A DNA stretch of 56,291 bases from Pseudomonas donghuensis (GCF_000259195.1 NZ_JH650758.1:79432-135722), one strand, 5' to 3'; shown: positions 37,149 through 49,450, counted from the first letter of the stretch. The notes: generated from the letters alone by a model not told the origin. A program made the numbers and translations.

Positions 37149-37742
37149 ATGCTGGTTGTTTCTCTCGGTGGTAGTCCCAGCCTGCGTTCGCGCTCCGGCG
37201 TCCTGCTTGAGCGCAGCCGCCAGTGGCTGCAAGGCCAGGGCGTGGAAGTGGTGACTTTCCAGGTGCGGGATTTTCCGGCCGAAGACCTGCTCCATGCGCG
37301 CTTCGACAGCCCCAAGGTGCAGCACTTTCTGCAATTGGTAGAACAGGCCGATGGCCTGGTGGTTGCTACCCCGGTGTACAAGGCCTCGTTCGCCGGTGCG
37401 CTGAAAACCCTGCTCGACCTGCTGCCCGAGCGTGCCCTGAGCCACAAGGTGGTGCTGCCGATCGCAACCGGCGGCAGCATCGCCCATATGCTCGCGGTGG
37501 ATTACGCGCTCAAGCCGGTGCTGTCGGCACTCAAGGCCGAGGAAACCCTGCAAGGGATCTTCGCCGACGACAGCCAGATCGCCTACGGCGAAGGCAGCGC
37601 CGCCGCGCAACTGGCGCCGGCCCTGGAGCAGCGTCTGCTCGAATCGCTGGAACTGTTTCACCGCGCCCTGGCGCGTCGCCCCAAGCCGGTTGCGCCGGGC
37701 GTGTTGAATGAACGTCTGCTCAGTGCTCGCTGGAGCATCTGA
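37149..37742 (+). CDS. ssuE: NAD(P)H-dependent FMN reductase of the alkanesulfonate system
   Basis: 197 residues, flavodoxin-like fold of the SsuE/MsuE family. [13 protein letters not shown] near 5-17 is the FMN phosphate loop, [22 protein letters not shown] near 72-93 is the signature region, and [12 protein letters not shown] follows. It makes the reduced FMN used by SsuD and possibly by the LLM monooxygenase at 19910-21301, which has no local reductase. The ATG is preceded by AAGGA at a rather long distance (11 nt). It is first in ssuEADCBF. Confidence 0.93.
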   Translation: MLVVSLGGSPSLRSRSGVLLERSRQWLQGQGVEVVTFQVRDFPAEDLLHARFDSPKVQHFLQLVEQADGLVVATPVYKASFAGALKTLLDLLPERALSHKVVLPIATGGSIAHMLAVDYALKPVLSALKAEETLQGIFADDSQIAYGEGSAAAQLAPALEQRLLESLELFHRALARRPKPVAPGVLNERLLSARWSI

Positions 37743-37834
37743 GGCGTACCACCCGCTACCTGTAATTCCCACCTTACTCGCCCGCCAACGGGCAAGCAGG
37801 TGCAGCCTGAACCCCAACAGCAAAGGAGAGCGCT

Positions 37835-38800
37835 ATGCGCACTGTCATTTTGCGTCGTGGTCTGGTCGCTCTGTTTGCTGCGGCTGTGTCCTTCGGCGCC
37901 ATTACTCAAGCCCAGGCTGAAAGCCTGCGTATCGGTTACCAGAAGTACGGCACCCTGGTGCTGCTCAAGGCCAAGGGCACGCTGGAAAAGCGCCTTGCCG
38001 CCCAGGGCGTGCAGGTGCAATGGACTGAATTCCCAGGTGGCCCGCAGCTGCTCGAAGGCTTGAACGTCGGCTCGATCGACTTCGGGGTAACCGGTGAAAC
38101 ACCGCCGGTGTTCGCCCAGGCCGCTGGCGCTGACCTGCTTTATGTCGCCTACGAGCCGCCAGCGCCGCACAGCGAAGCCATCCTGGTGCCCAAAGGGTCG
38201 CCGATTCAGTCGGTGAAGGAACTCAAGGGCAAGAAGGTCGCGCTGAACAAAGGCTCCAACGTGCACTATCTGCTGGTCCGCGCCCTGGAAGACGCCGGCC
38301 TCAAGTACAGCGACATCCAGCCAGTGTTCCTGCCGCCCGCCGATGCCCGCGCCGCCTTCGAGCGTGGCAGCGTCGATGCCTGGGTGATCTGGGACCCGTA
38401 CCAGGCCGCTGCCGAGCAGCAGTTGCAGGCACGCACCCTGCGTGATGGCCAGGGCATCGTCGACAACCATCAGTTCTACCTGGCGACCAAGCCCTACGCG
38501 CAGAAGCACCCTGAAGTGATCAGCGCCTTGGTCGATGAAGTGCGCGCAGTGGGCGAGTGGTCCAAGGCCAACCCACAGGAAGTCACCGACCAGGTCGCGC
38601 CGCTGCTCGGCCTGCCTGCCGACATCACCCTGACCTCGGTCAAGCGCCAGGGCTACGGCGCCGCTTTCCTTACCCCGGAAGTGATCGCCGCCCAGCAGAA
38701 GATCGCCGACACCTTCAAGACGCTCAAGTTGATTCCCAAGCCGTTGAGCATCAAGGACGTGATCTGGACTCCGCCGGCCAAAGTCGCCAGCGCCCCTTGA
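37835..38800 (+). CDS. ssuA: Alkanesulfonate periplasmic binding protein
   Basis: 321 residues with a signal peptide (MRTVILRRGLVALFAAAVSFGAITQAQA, cleaved after AQA). The mature protein starts ESLRIGYQKYGTLVLLKAKG, followed by VQWTEFPGGPQLLEGLNVGSIDFGVTGETPP, the classical SsuA segments. It binds aliphatic sulfonates for SsuCB. The ribosome site AAGGAG is well placed. The 92-bp gap after ssuE contains no other frame of interest. Confidence 0.94.
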   Translation: MRTVILRRGLVALFAAAVSFGAITQAQAESLRIGYQKYGTLVLLKAKGTLEKRLAAQGVQVQWTEFPGGPQLLEGLNVGSIDFGVTGETPPVFAQAAGADLLYVAYEPPAPHSEAILVPKGSPIQSVKELKGKKVALNKGSNVHYLLVRALEDAGLKYSDIQPVFLPPADARAAFERGSVDAWVIWDPYQAAAEQQLQARTLRDGQGIVDNHQFYLATKPYAQKHPEVISALVDEVRAVGEWSKANPQEVTDQVAPLLGLPADITLTSVKRQGYGAAFLTPEVIAAQQKIADTFKTLKLIPKPLSIKDVIWTPPAKVASAP

Positions 38801-38858
38801 CGATTTGCCCGCGCCGGGGCGCCGCCCCGGTCTGCGCCACCCCTAGGAGACAACTCCA

Positions 38859-40007
38859 ATGAGCCTCAACGTATTCTGGTTTCTTCCGACCCATGGCGAT
38901 GGCCATTACCTTGGCACCGCCGAAGGCGCGCGCGCAGTCGATCACGGCTACCTGCAGCAGATCGCCCAGGCGGCAGACCGCCTCGGCTTTGGCGGCGTGC
39001 TGATCCCGACCGGGCGTTCCTGCGAGGACTCCTGGCTGGTCGCCGCTTCGCTGATTCCGGTGACCCAGCGCCTGAAGTTCCTGGTGGCCCTGCGTCCGGG
39101 GATCATTTCGCCGACCGTGGCGGCGCGTCAGGCAGCAACCCTGGATCGCCTTTCCGGTGGCCGGGCCTTGTTCAACCTGGTGACCGGTGGCGATCCGGAA
39201 GAGCTCTCCGGTGACGGCTTGTTCCTCAGCCACGAAGAGCGCTACCAGGCCTCGGTGGAATTCACCCGCATCTGGCGCCGGGTGCTGGAAGGCGAAACCG
39301 TCGACTACGACGGCCAGCACATACAGGTCAAAGGCGCCAAGCTGCTCTATCCGCCGATCCAGCAGCCGCGTCCGCCGCTGTACTTTGGCGGCTCTTCGGA
39401 GGCCGCGCAGGACCTGGCAGCCGAACAGGTCGAGTTGTACCTGACCTGGGGCGAGCCGCCGGCAGCGGTGGCGGAGAAGATCGAACAGGTGCGCGCCAAG
39501 GCCGCCAAGCAAGGCCGTACTGTGCGTTTCGGCATTCGTCTGCACGTGATCGTGCGTGAAACCAACGCCGAAGCCTGGCAGGCCGCCGAGCGGCTGATTT
39601 CGCACCTGGACGACGACACCATTGCCCGGGCCCAGGCCTCGCTGGCGCGCTTCGATTCGGTCGGCCAGCAACGCATGGCCGCGCTGCATGGCGGCAACCG
39701 CGACAATCTGGAAGTCAGCCCCAACCTCTGGGCCGGTGTCGGTCTGGTGCGTGGCGGTGCCGGTACAGCGCTGGTCGGCGACGGCCCGACCGTGGCCGAA
39801 CGGGTCAAGGAATACGCGGCGCTGGGCATCGACACCTTCATTTTCTCCGGTTATCCCCACCTGGAAGAGTCGTACCGGGTCGCCGAGCTGCTGTTCCCGC
39901 ACCTGGATGTGGAGCGCCCGGAGCTGCCGAAAAGCGGTGGCTACGTGAGCCCGTTCGGCGAGATGGTCGCCAACGACATCCTGCCCAAATCCTCGGCGCA
40001 GCGCTGA
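38859..40007 (+). CDS. ssuD: FMNH2-dependent alkanesulfonate monooxygenase
   Basis: 382 residues, LLM-class TIM barrel (E. coli SsuD 381). The start [19 protein letters not shown] and the segment [11 protein letters not shown] with the conserved cysteine at 55 identify SsuD; the lid-region glycine-rich [22 protein letters not shown] is near 295-316. It cleaves C1 and longer alkanesulfonates to sulfite and aldehyde using FMNH2 from SsuE and oxygen. AGGAG precedes the ATG. It sits between the binding protein and the membrane components, as in P. putida. Confidence 0.95.
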   Translation: MSLNVFWFLPTHGDGHYLGTAEGARAVDHGYLQQIAQAADRLGFGGVLIPTGRSCEDSWLVAASLIPVTQRLKFLVALRPGIISPTVAARQAATLDRLSGGRALFNLVTGGDPEELSGDGLFLSHEERYQASVEFTRIWRRVLEGETVDYDGQHIQVKGAKLLYPPIQQPRPPLYFGGSSEAAQDLAAEQVELYLTWGEPPAAVAEKIEQVRAKAAKQGRTVRFGIRLHVIVRETNAEAWQAAERLISHLDDDTIARAQASLARFDSVGQQRMAALHGGNRDNLEVSPNLWAGVGLVRGGAGTALVGDGPTVAERVKEYAALGIDTFIFSGYPHLEESYRVAELLFPHLDVERPELPKSGGYVSPFGEMVANDILPKSSAQR

Positions 40008-40017
40008 GGGCCGGGCC

Positions 40018-40812
40018 ATGAGTCGTTCATCCACTCCCTGGCAGCAACGCCTGGCGCCCTGGGCGCTGCCGTTGCTGTTGTTGGCGGTCTGGCAACTGGC
40101 AGTCAGCCTCGGCTGGCTGTCGACGCGGATCCTGCCGGCGCCGAGCGCGGTATTGAGCGCCGGCGTCGAGCTGGTGCGCAGTGGCGAGATCTGGACCCAC
40201 CTGGCAATCAGCGGCTGGCGGGCAGCCGTCGGCTTTCTGATCGGTGGCGCCATCGGCCTGGCGCTGGGCTTTATCACCGGCCTGTCGAAATGGGGCGAGC
40301 GCCTGCTCGACAGCTCGGTGCAGATGATTCGCAACGTGCCGCACCTGGCGCTGATCCCGCTGGTGATCCTGTGGTTCGGCATCGATGAGTCGGCGAAGAT
40401 TTTCCTGGTGGCCCTGGGCACCTTGTTCCCGATTTACCTGAACACCTACCACGGCATCCGCAACGTCGATCCGGCCTTGGTGGAAATGGCCCGCAGCTAT
40501 GGTTTGTCCGGCTTTGAGCTGTTTCGCCAGGTGATTCTGCCGGGCGCCTTGCCATCGATCCTGGTCGGTGTGCGCTTTGCCCTGGGCTTCATGTGGCTGA
40601 CGTTGATCGTGGCCGAAACCATTTCGGCCAACGCCGGCATCGGCTACCTGGCGATGAACGCCCGCGAGTTCCTGCAGACCGATGTGGTGGTGCTGGCCAT
40701 CGTTCTCTATGCCGTGCTCGGCAAGCTTGCCGACCTGGCCGCACGCGGCCTTGAGCGAGTCTGGCTGCGCTGGCATCCGGCCTATCAACCGAGCAGGGGA
40801 GAGGGCGCATGA
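40018..40812 (+). CDS. ssuC: Alkanesulfonate ABC transporter permease
   Basis: 264 residues with six hydrophobic segments. The coupling loop is [32 protein letters not shown], and [23 protein letters not shown] is the family's central span. It forms the sulfonate import pore. It starts 10 bp after ssuD with GAGGG as ribosome site, and its stop overlaps ssuB by 4 nt (ATGA). Confidence 0.94.
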   Translation: MSRSSTPWQQRLAPWALPLLLLAVWQLAVSLGWLSTRILPAPSAVLSAGVELVRSGEIWTHLAISGWRAAVGFLIGGAIGLALGFITGLSKWGERLLDSSVQMIRNVPHLALIPLVILWFGIDESAKIFLVALGTLFPIYLNTYHGIRNVDPALVEMARSYGLSGFELFRQVILPGALPSILVGVRFALGFMWLTLIVAETISANAGIGYLAMNAREFLQTDVVVLAIVLYAVLGKLADLAARGLERVWLRWHPAYQPSRGEGA

Positions 40813-41621
40813 CCATTCTCAAGGAACCACCACTGCGGCTGCTGCGCGGGATTCCGCTGGCGGCGCAGAACCTGCAGAAAACCTTCGGCCAGCGTCAGGT
40901 GCTGCGCGACATCGACCTGCACATTCCGGCCGGCCAGTTCGTCGCCATTGTCGGGCGCAGCGGCTGCGGCAAGAGCACCTTGCTGCGCTTGCTGGCCGGG
41001 CTTGAGCAACCCAGTGGCGGCGAGCTACTGGCAGGTTCTGCGCCGCTGAGCGAAGCCCAGGAAGACACCCGGCTGATGTTCCAGGAAGCGCGTTTGCTGC
41101 CGTGGAAGAAGGTCATCGACAACGTCGGCCTGGGCCTGTCGGGCAACTGGCGGCCGCGAGCCCTTGAAGCGCTGGAGGCGGTCGGCCTGGCCGAGCGTGC
41201 CAATGAATGGCCGGCGGCGTTGTCGGGCGGCCAGAAGCAGCGTGTGGCCCTGGCCCGCGCCCTTATTCACCAGCCGCGCCTGTTGCTGCTCGACGAGCCA
41301 TTGGGCGCGCTGGATGCGCTGACCCGTATCGAGATGCAGCAGTTGATCGAGCGGCTGTGGCGCCAGCATGGCTTTACCGTGTTGCTGGTTACCCACGACG
41401 TCAGCGAAGCGGTGGCGGTTGCCGACCGGGTGATCCTCATCGAAGACGGCGAAGTGGGCCTGGACCTCAATGTCGACCTGCCACGCCCGCGGGTACGCGG
41501 TTCACACCGCCTGGCCGCACTGGAAACCGAAGTACTCAACCGGGTTCTGTCGATCCCGGGCACACCGCCCGAGCCGGAACCTGTCGCACCTTTGCCGACG
41601 CAATTGCGTTGGGCTCTCTGA
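40809..41621 (+). CDS. ssuB: Alkanesulfonate ABC transporter ATP-binding protein
   Basis: 270 residues. Walker A is GRSGCGKST, with the Q-loop in [14 protein letters not shown], the signature [15 protein letters not shown], Walker [16 protein letters not shown] and the H-loop [10 protein letters not shown]. The EARLLPW segment is the usual SsuB form. It drives SsuC. The start overlaps ssuC by ATGA, and 19 bp separate it from ssuF. Confidence 0.94.
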   Translation: MTILKEPPLRLLRGIPLAAQNLQKTFGQRQVLRDIDLHIPAGQFVAIVGRSGCGKSTLLRLLAGLEQPSGGELLAGSAPLSEAQEDTRLMFQEARLLPWKKVIDNVGLGLSGNWRPRALEALEAVGLAERANEWPAALSGGQKQRVALARALIHQPRLLLLDEPLGALDALTRIEMQQLIERLWRQHGFTVLLVTHDVSEAVAVADRVILIEDGEVGLDLNVDLPRPRVRGSHRLAALETEVLNRVLSIPGTPPEPEPVAPLPTQLRWAL

Positions 41622-41640
41622 CCTGTAAGGAACCAAGCAG

Positions 41641-41856
41641 ATGACAATCAAAGCGATCAACGTACGTAACCAGTTCAAAGGCACCGTCAAGGAAATCCTC
41701 GAAGGCCCGGTGTTGTCGGAAATCGATGTGCAAACGGCCTCGGGGATCGTCACTTCGGTGATCACCACCCGCTCGGTGCGCGAGCTGGAACTGACCATTG
41801 GCAGTGAGGTGATTGCCTTTGTGAAGTCGACAGAAGTGTCGATTGCCAAGCTCTGA
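41641..41856 (+). CDS. ssuF: Molybdopterin-binding-like small protein SsuF
   Basis: 71 residues forming a single Mop/TOBE domain: INVRNQFKGTVKEILEGPVLSEIDVQTASGIVTSVITTRS. Such proteins bind molybdate or similar oxyanions as oligomers. SsuF is known as the last gene of the ssu operon in P. putida and is needed there for growth on sulfonates and sulfate esters, though how it acts is not settled. AAGGA precedes the ATG. A REP pair follows the stop by 26 nt. Confidence 0.9.
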   Translation: MTIKAINVRNQFKGTVKEILEGPVLSEIDVQTASGIVTSVITTRSVRELELTIGSEVIAFVKSTEVSIAKL

Positions 41857-41881
41857 CTACCAGGGCAAGGCTTAGCCTTGC

Positions 41882-41950
41882 ATCGCTGGCAAGCCAGCTC
41901 CCACAAGGTTCGGTGTATACAGTCCCTGTGGGCGCTGGCTTGCCAGCGAT
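41882..41950. repeat. REP pair (family 1)
   Basis: 24-nt arms (41882-41905 and 41927-41950) with one mismatch: one arm keeps GCTCCC, the other has GGGCGC. This makes it an intermediate between the standard pair and the variant at 30695. It lies between the convergent ssuF and TetR-family genes. Confidence 0.9.
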
Positions 41951-41957
41951 GAGGCCG

Positions 41958-42584
41958 TCAGCGTTTAGGCAGGAAAGGCGGCAGATACAAGCCCAGGTAT
42001 GCATCAAACACCCGCATCCCTTCCTCGGCCATGCGCGGCGTGATCTGCCCGTGCAACTGCACCGAACGGGCATACACCCGATCACCCAGCTCCATGGCCA
42101 AAGCAAACACATCCACATCATCCGGCAACACCGGCAACTGGAAATGCTCGGCGAACAAGGTGTGCATCAGGTCGCCCAACTCGATGTCGTGCTGGCGGTC
42201 AGCCTGGGTCACTTCGCTCAAGCCATGCTGGGCCAGAATCAGCTGCCGCGCCGCAGCATCTTCGTTGTAGATCACCAGCATGCGCTGTTCGACCAGGCGC
42301 GAGAGGTCGTGCCAGGTGTTCAACGCCGCCGCATCAATCGGCGCTTCAAGGCAGGCGCGAAAGGCGCTGTGCACGTCGGCGGTGAGTGCTTCAAGCAGGG
42401 CCGGAACACTGGCGAAGAAGTGATACACCGATGACGGCGGAATCTGCGCACGCTCGGCCACGCTGTAGATCGACAGGCTGGCCACCCCTTCGCTGGCCAG
42501 CAGCGTGCGCGCCGCCTCGAGGATCGAATCGATCCTCGCCTGGCTGCGGGCGCGGGGTTTGCGCGGGGTAGCGGTGCGGGTCAT
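41958..42584 (-). CDS. TetR-family transcriptional regulator
   Basis: 208 residues. An arginine-rich N-terminal tail leads into the HTH: IDSILEAARTLLASEGVASLSIYSVAERAQIPPSSVYHFFASVPALLEAL near 16-65. The C-terminal ligand domain has no recognisable specificity. The ATG at 42584 is separated from the gshA stop by 1 bp, so the two genes are read together; a longer upstream frame would run into gshA and is rejected. The target is unknown. Candidates are its own operon or the palindrome before the BCCT gene 14 kb away (inference only). Confidence 0.85.
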   Translation of the reverse strand: MTRTATPRKPRARSQARIDSILEAARTLLASEGVASLSIYSVAERAQIPPSSVYHFFASVPALLEALTADVHSAFRACLEAPIDAAALNTWHDLSRLVEQRMLVIYNEDAAARQLILAQHGLSEVTQADRQHDIELGDLMHTLFAEHFQLPVLPDDVDVFALAMELGDRVYARSVQLHGQITPRMAEEGMRVFDAYLGLYLPPFLPKR

Positions 42585-42585
42585 G

Positions 42586-44172
42586 TCAGTTGCTGATCGC
42601 CAGGATGCTCGCCTGGTAAGCGCTGACGAACAGGTCGAAGTCGGCCTTGTCTTCTTCGCGTTCAAGCCTGGCCTGGGCCTCAAGGGATTCGCGAGCCGCC
42701 GTTTCAAACCCTTGTTGCTGTTCAGCCGCCAGGGCCTGGGCGCGGAAGAACTCGGCATGGGCCTGGCTTTGCCGCAAGGCGAAGCGGCTGAAGCTTTCCT
42801 TGTGCTCGGTCATGCTCGCCAGCACCTGCGCCGATGGCGTCAGGGAAGGGTCGCTGACCTTGGCTTTCTGCGCGTGCAGGGCCTTGGCGTGTTCGTCGCT
42901 GCCGTGGCTGCGGTCGAGCAGTTCGGCCAGGGGCGCAATGCGTTCGAGCAGTTCAGCGGCCCACTGCTTGAGCTCGACCGGCTGACCATCACGCTGCAAC
43001 TCCAGGCCCGGACGGCGACCTTCCTTGACCACGCTAAGGAAGTTGCTGGTGCAGTTGCCGCATTCCAGGTTGCCCAGCAGCGGGCTTTCTTCCAGGGCGC
43101 AGAACAGCAGGAAGGCGTCGAGGAAACGCGCTTCGGGCAAGTCGATACCGGTTGGCAGGAACGGGTTGATGTCCAGGCAGCGCACTTCGACGTACTGGAT
43201 GCCGCGAGCCATCAGCGCCTGGATCGGCCGCTCGCCGCTGTAGGTGACGCGCTTGGGGCGGATGTTGGAGTAGTACTCGTTTTCGATCTGCAGGATGTTG
43301 GTGTTCAACTGAACCCATTCGCCATCCTTGTGCGTACCGATCTCGACATAGGGCGCGTACGGCGTGGCCACCGCCTTGCGCAGGCTGTCGGTGTAGCTGG
43401 CGAGGTTGTTGTAGCACGGCGTCAGGCCGGCCTGGGCGTTGCTCTGGTAACCCAGGTCGCTCATGCGCAGGCTGGTGGCGTAGGGCAGGTACAGGGTGTC
43501 GGCGTCGAACTGTTCGAGCTGGTGTGGGCGACCGCGCAAAAAGCCGGCGTCCAGGGCCGGCGAGGCGCCGAACAGGTACATCAGCAGCCAGCTGTAGCGG
43601 CGGAAGTTACGGATCAGGGCGATGTAGGCCGCCGACTGATAGTCGCGATCATCTTCCGTGCTGTGTTCGGCTGCGCGCAGCAGCGGCCAGAGTTTTTCTG
43701 GCAGCGAGAAATTGTAGTGAATCCCGGCGATGCACTGCATGGTGCGGCCGTAGCGCAGGGCCAGGCCCTTGCGGTAGACGTACTTGAGCTGACCGATGTT
43801 GGAGGTGCCATACCAGGCGATCGGAATGTCTTCCTCGGCTGGCAGCGGGCAGGGCATCGACGGGCTCCAGAGGAACTCGTTGCCAAGCTTGGTGTAGGCG
43901 AAGCGGTGGATGTTTTCCAGGCTTTCGAGGGTCTGCGCCGGGTCGGCCAGGGCTGGGGTGATGAACTCCAGCAGCGACTCCGAATAGTCCGTGGTGATCT
44001 GCTCGTGGGTCAGCGCCGCGCCGAGGGCTTCGGGGTGCGGAGTCTGGGCCAGACGACCTTCCTCGGTCACACGCAGGCATTCACGCTCGATGCCGTGCAG
44101 GCACTGCTTGAGCAGGGAGAGGTTGTCGCCTTGGCCGAGCAGGCTCAGGCGGCGGTTGAGAAGTTCGCTCAA
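42586..44172 (-). CDS. gshA: Glutamate-cysteine ligase
   Basis: 528 residues, the gammaproteobacterial GshA type (E. coli 518). Family segments are [19 protein letters not shown] near the start, [28 protein letters not shown] and [10 protein letters not shown]. It joins glutamate and cysteine, the first and limiting step of glutathione synthesis, and so uses cysteine made by the adjacent sulfur genes. I place the start at the TTG at 44172: AAGGA lies 7 nt upstream and it yields the usual [12 protein letters not shown] opening. The GTG at 44187 would overlap that ribosome site. Confidence 0.93.
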   Translation of the reverse strand: MSELLNRRLSLLGQGDNLSLLKQCLHGIERECLRVTEEGRLAQTPHPEALGAALTHEQITTDYSESLLEFITPALADPAQTLESLENIHRFAYTKLGNEFLWSPSMPCPLPAEEDIPIAWYGTSNIGQLKYVYRKGLALRYGRTMQCIAGIHYNFSLPEKLWPLLRAAEHSTEDDRDYQSAAYIALIRNFRRYSWLLMYLFGASPALDAGFLRGRPHQLEQFDADTLYLPYATSLRMSDLGYQSNAQAGLTPCYNNLASYTDSLRKAVATPYAPYVEIGTHKDGEWVQLNTNILQIENEYYSNIRPKRVTYSGERPIQALMARGIQYVEVRCLDINPFLPTGIDLPEARFLDAFLLFCALEESPLLGNLECGNCTSNFLSVVKEGRRPGLELQRDGQPVELKQWAAELLERIAPLAELLDRSHGSDEHAKALHAQKAKVSDPSLTPSAQVLASMTEHKESFSRFALRQSQAHAEFFRAQALAAEQQQGFETAARESLEAQARLEREEDKADFDLFVSAYQASILAISN

Positions 44173-44272
44173 GATGGATTCCTTCACGCGTCAGTCGCCC
44201 CAATATGGGGGTGGAGATGACGGTCTACAAGGGTGGACAGAGGAACTGGCGTTGTCGCCTGGTTGTGGCCGG

Positions 44273-44302
44273 CTTTCGGCAGCGCCTGCGCTCTGCCGAA
44301 AG
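44273..44302. terminator. Hairpin between thioesterase and gshA genes
   Basis: Perfect 10-bp arms CTTTCGGCAG (44273-44282) and CTGCCGAAAG (44293-44302) with a 10-nt loop. No T run follows on the minus strand, so it may pause or process the transcript rather than stop it. Confidence 0.5.
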
Positions 44303-44325
44303 TACCGCAGTTTGGCCATTTGCGG

Positions 44326-44708
44326 CTAGAGGACGACGAATGTCCCCTGCGCTTTTGCCACCAGTTTGTCGCCCTGAAGTACATCGGCGTCGACCACCAG
44401 CGTGCGCCGCCCGGCATGCAGCACCCGGGCAACGCACAGCACTTCACCTTCGCTGACCGCGCGCAGGTAGTTGATCTTGCATTCCAGGGTCACGCTCTGC
44501 TGGTCGAAACCATGGGAACTGGAGCAGGCCAGGCCCATGGTGGTGTCCACCAGGCTGAAGATCGCCCCGCCATGCAGCTTGCCGCCCCGGTTGCGCAGGT
44601 GCGGCTCCAGGGCCATGGCCACCTCGGCAACCCCTGCTTCCAGGTGTTGCAGGCGGCAGCCGAGCAGTTGGCTGAAGGCGCTGAAGACGACTTCGTCGGG
44701 AACCGTCA

Positions 44709-44709
<1 letters not shown>
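44326..44709 (-). CDS. PaaI-type hotdog-fold thioesterase
   Basis: 127 residues, a single hotdog domain. The catalytic region reads NRGGKLHGGAIFSLVDTTMGLACSS, with the usual HGG turn before the long helix, and the end is DKLVAKAQGTFVVL. Such proteins hydrolyse acyl- or aroyl-CoA thioesters in the cytoplasm; the substrate cannot be read here. The ATG at 44709 overlaps the tex stop (TGATG); a GTG one codon upstream is an alternative. It is downstream of and coupled to tex. Confidence 0.85.
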
Positions 44710-47027
<2,318 letters not shown>

Positions 47028-47268
47028 AAAACCACCTGACAAATTGTGAATACAAAGGCCGCGGGCGGGCGCTGTAGAGCGCTTGTGGTCAATGCGGCGC
47101 TGGCTGAAAGCGGCGCATTATACCCAGCGCGTCCGGCTTGCGGTGATAGCAGCGGGCCAGTTGTCGGCCGGGCAACACTGGCACCCGGGGAAAAATCTGC
47201 TAACAATGCACACGGCACGGCCACTGATGGCTAAGCCATAATGCGTGCCGAGATTAGAGGAGCTATCC

Positions 47269-48009
47269 ATGAGCAGCACTGCACAAAACGCCGAAGGCGA
47301 AAAAATTCTCATCGTCGACGACGACCCGGGCCTGAGCAGCCTGCTGGAACGATTCTTCACCAGCAAGGGTTATCGTGCTCGTGCAGTACCCAATACCGAA
47401 CAGATGGATCGCTTGCTGGCCCGCGAAGTCTTCAACCTGGTGGTGCTCGACCTGATGCTGCCTGGCGAGGACGGCCTGACCGCCTGCCGGCGCCTGCGCG
47501 CCGCGAACAACCAGATCCCGATCATCATGCTCACCGCCAAGGGCGATGAGCTGAGCCGCATCAAGGGCCTGGAGCTGGGCGCTGACGACTACCTGTCCAA
47601 GCCTTTCAACCCCGACGAACTGATGGCCCGGGTCAAGGCCGTGCTGCGCCGCCAGGCGCCGGCAGTACCGGGCGCGCCGGGCAGCGAGGACGAAACCGTC
47701 ACTTTCGGCGACTACGAGCTGTCGCTGGCCACCCGTGAACTCAAGCGCGGCGAAGAAGTGCACATGCTCACCACCGGGGAGTTCGCCGTGCTCAAGGCGC
47801 TGGTCATGCATGCGCGCGAGCCGCTGACCCGCGACAAACTGATGAACCTGGCCCGTGGCCGCGAGTGGGACGCGCTTGAGCGTTCCATCGACGTGCAGAT
47901 CTCGCGCTTGCGCCGGATGATCGAACCCGACCCGTCCAAGCCACGCTATATCCAGACTGTCTGGGGTGTAGGCTATGTGTTCGTGCCGGATGGCAATGCC
48001 AGCAAGTGA
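47269..48009 (+). CDS. ompR: Osmolarity response regulator OmpR
   Basis: 246 residues. The receiver domain has the acidic pocket D17-D19 (IVDDDPG), the phospho-acceptor D61 in VVLDLMLPGEDG and the lysine in YLSKPFNPDEL. The C-terminal winged helix ends GREWDALERSIDVQISRLRRMIEPDPSKPRYIQTVWGVGYVF. It pairs with the EnvZ-like kinase encoded next and controls genes in response to osmotic or envelope state. The ATG at 47269 has GAGGAG 6 nt before it. The 241 bp upstream, shared with divergent tex, shows no gene. Confidence 0.95.
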   Translation: MSSTAQNAEGEKILIVDDDPGLSSLLERFFTSKGYRARAVPNTEQMDRLLAREVFNLVVLDLMLPGEDGLTACRRLRAANNQIPIIMLTAKGDELSRIKGLELGADDYLSKPFNPDELMARVKAVLRRQAPAVPGAPGSEDETVTFGDYELSLATRELKRGEEVHMLTTGEFAVLKALVMHAREPLTRDKLMNLARGREWDALERSIDVQISRLRRMIEPDPSKPRYIQTVWGVGYVFVPDGNASK

Positions 48010-48040
48010 TGTTCCGTTTGTAGAAGTAGCTCACCGCAAG

Positions 48041-48070
48041 CAGGGCGAACCTTCGGGTTGCCCTGTTTTT
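48041..48070 (+). terminator. Intercistronic terminator/attenuator between ompR and envZ
   Basis: CAGGGC (48041-48046) pairs with GCCCTG (48060-48065) and AACC with GGTT around a TTCG tetraloop, with one bulged G, then five T. This is an intrinsic-terminator shape inside an operon, so envZ should be expressed at a lower level than ompR. Confidence 0.85.
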
Positions 48071-48136
48071 GCCTGTGCACTACTTCGCAAAGCCTGCGAG
48101 CCCCGCTCGCGCTCGCAAAGTGTGTAGCCGTTGTCG

Positions 48137-49450
48137 ATGAAAACGCCCCTGTGGTTCCCGCAAAGCTTCTTCGCCCGCACGCTCTGGCTGGTGCTGATCG
48201 TCGTGCTGTTCTCCAAGGCTCTGACCCTGGTGTACCTGCTGATGAACGAGGACGTACTGGTCGACCGGCAATACAGTCACGGTGTTGCCCTGACCCTGCG
48301 TGCCTACTGGGCCGCCGATGAGTCCGACCGTGACAAGATCGCCGAGGCGGCAGGGCTGATTCGCGTGGTGGGCTCCGGCGTTCCCGAGGGTGAACAGCAC
48401 TGGCCGTACAGCGAGATCTACCAGCGCCAGATGCAGGCCGAGCTGGGCGCCGATACCGAAGTTCGCCTGCGCGTGCATGCACCACCGGCCTTGTGGGTGC
48501 GGGCGCCGAGCCTGGGTGATGGGTGGCTGAAGGTGCCGCTGTATCCGCATCCGCTGCGCGGGCAGAAGATCTGGAGCGTGCTCGGCTGGTTCCTGGCCAT
48601 CGGCCTGTTATCCACCGCTTCGGCGTGGATCTTCGTGCGCCAACTCAATCAGCCGCTCAAGCGCCTGGTGTTCGCCGCCCGGCAACTGGGCCAGGGGCGC
48701 AGTGTGCGCCTGCCGATCAGTGACACGCCCAGCGAGATGACCGAGGTCTACCGCGCCTTCAACCAGATGGCCGAGGATGTCGAGCAGGCCGGGCGCGAGC
48801 GCGAGCTGATGCTGGCCGGGGTGTCCCATGACCTGCGCACGCCACTGACGCGCTTGCGCCTGTCGCTGTCGCTGCTGGCCAACGAAAGCGACCTGACCGA
48901 CGACATGGTCCGCGATATCGAAGACATGGACGCGATCCTCGACCAGTTTCTGGCGTTCATCCGCGATGGTCGCGATGAGCCCGTCGAAGAGGTCGACTTC
49001 AGTGAGCTGGTGCGCGAGGTGGTGGCGCCGTTCAACCAGCCGCAGGAGCAGGTGCGCCTGTGCCTGGAGCCGATACCGCCATTCCCGCTGCGGCGGGTGT
49101 CGCTCAAGCGCCTGCTCAACAACCTGATTGGCAACGCCCTCTATCACGCCGGCAAGGGTGTCGAAGTGGCGGCCTATGTCTCGGGCGAGGGTGGTGCGCC
49201 CTATGTGGTCCTGAGCGTGCTTGATCGTGGTGCCGGGATCGACCCGGGCGAACTGGAGGGCATTTTCAACCCGTTCATTCGCGGCGACCGTGCCCGTAGC
49301 GGCAAGGGCACCGGGCTGGGCCTGGCGATCGTCAAGCGGATCGCCGCCCAGCACGGTGGCAATGTGCAGTTGCGCAACCGTTCAGGCGGCGGCCTGGAGG
49401 CGCGGGTGAGGCTGCCGCTAGGCCTGATGCTGCCGCGCGACGCGGTCTAG
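48137..49450 (+). CDS. envZ: Sensor histidine kinase EnvZ
   Basis: 437 residues. TM1 is about 14-36, a periplasmic loop about 37-144, TM2 about 145-167 (WSVLGWFLAIGLLSTASAWIFV), then HAMP. The phospho-acceptor is H231 in GVSHDLRTPLTRLR; the N-box is LLNNLIGNAL, G1 LDRGAGIDPGE and G2 GTGLGLAIVKRIAAQHGGN. It phosphorylates and dephosphorylates OmpR at the inner membrane. I start at the ATG at 48137, as a TTG two codons earlier has no better ribosome site. Neither has a clear one, and together with the upstream terminator this suggests low expression. Confidence 0.94.
   Translation: MKTPLWFPQSFFARTLWLVLIVVLFSKALTLVYLLMNEDVLVDRQYSHGVALTLRAYWAADESDRDKIAEAAGLIRVVGSGVPEGEQHWPYSEIYQRQMQAELGADTEVRLRVHAPPALWVRAPSLGDGWLKVPLYPHPLRGQKIWSVLGWFLAIGLLSTASAWIFVRQLNQPLKRLVFAARQLGQGRSVRLPISDTPSEMTEVYRAFNQMAEDVEQAGRERELMLAGVSHDLRTPLTRLRLSLSLLANESDLTDDMVRDIEDMDAILDQFLAFIRDGRDEPVEEVDFSELVREVVAPFNQPQEQVRLCLEPIPPFPLRRVSLKRLLNNLIGNALYHAGKGVEVAAYVSGEGGAPYVVLSVLDRGAGIDPGELEGIFNPFIRGDRARSGKGTGLGLAIVKRIAAQHGGNVQLRNRSGGGLEARVRLPLGLMLPRDAV

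Noticed and set aside
42585..42758. N-terminal extension of the TetR frame
   Set aside because: The extra 58 codons lie inside gshA and have no HTH-family similarity; the ATG at 42584 gives a normal TetR length.
42505..44220. 571-codon plus-strand frame opposite gshA
   Set aside because: No domain, start or ribosome site; gshA on the other strand is unambiguous.
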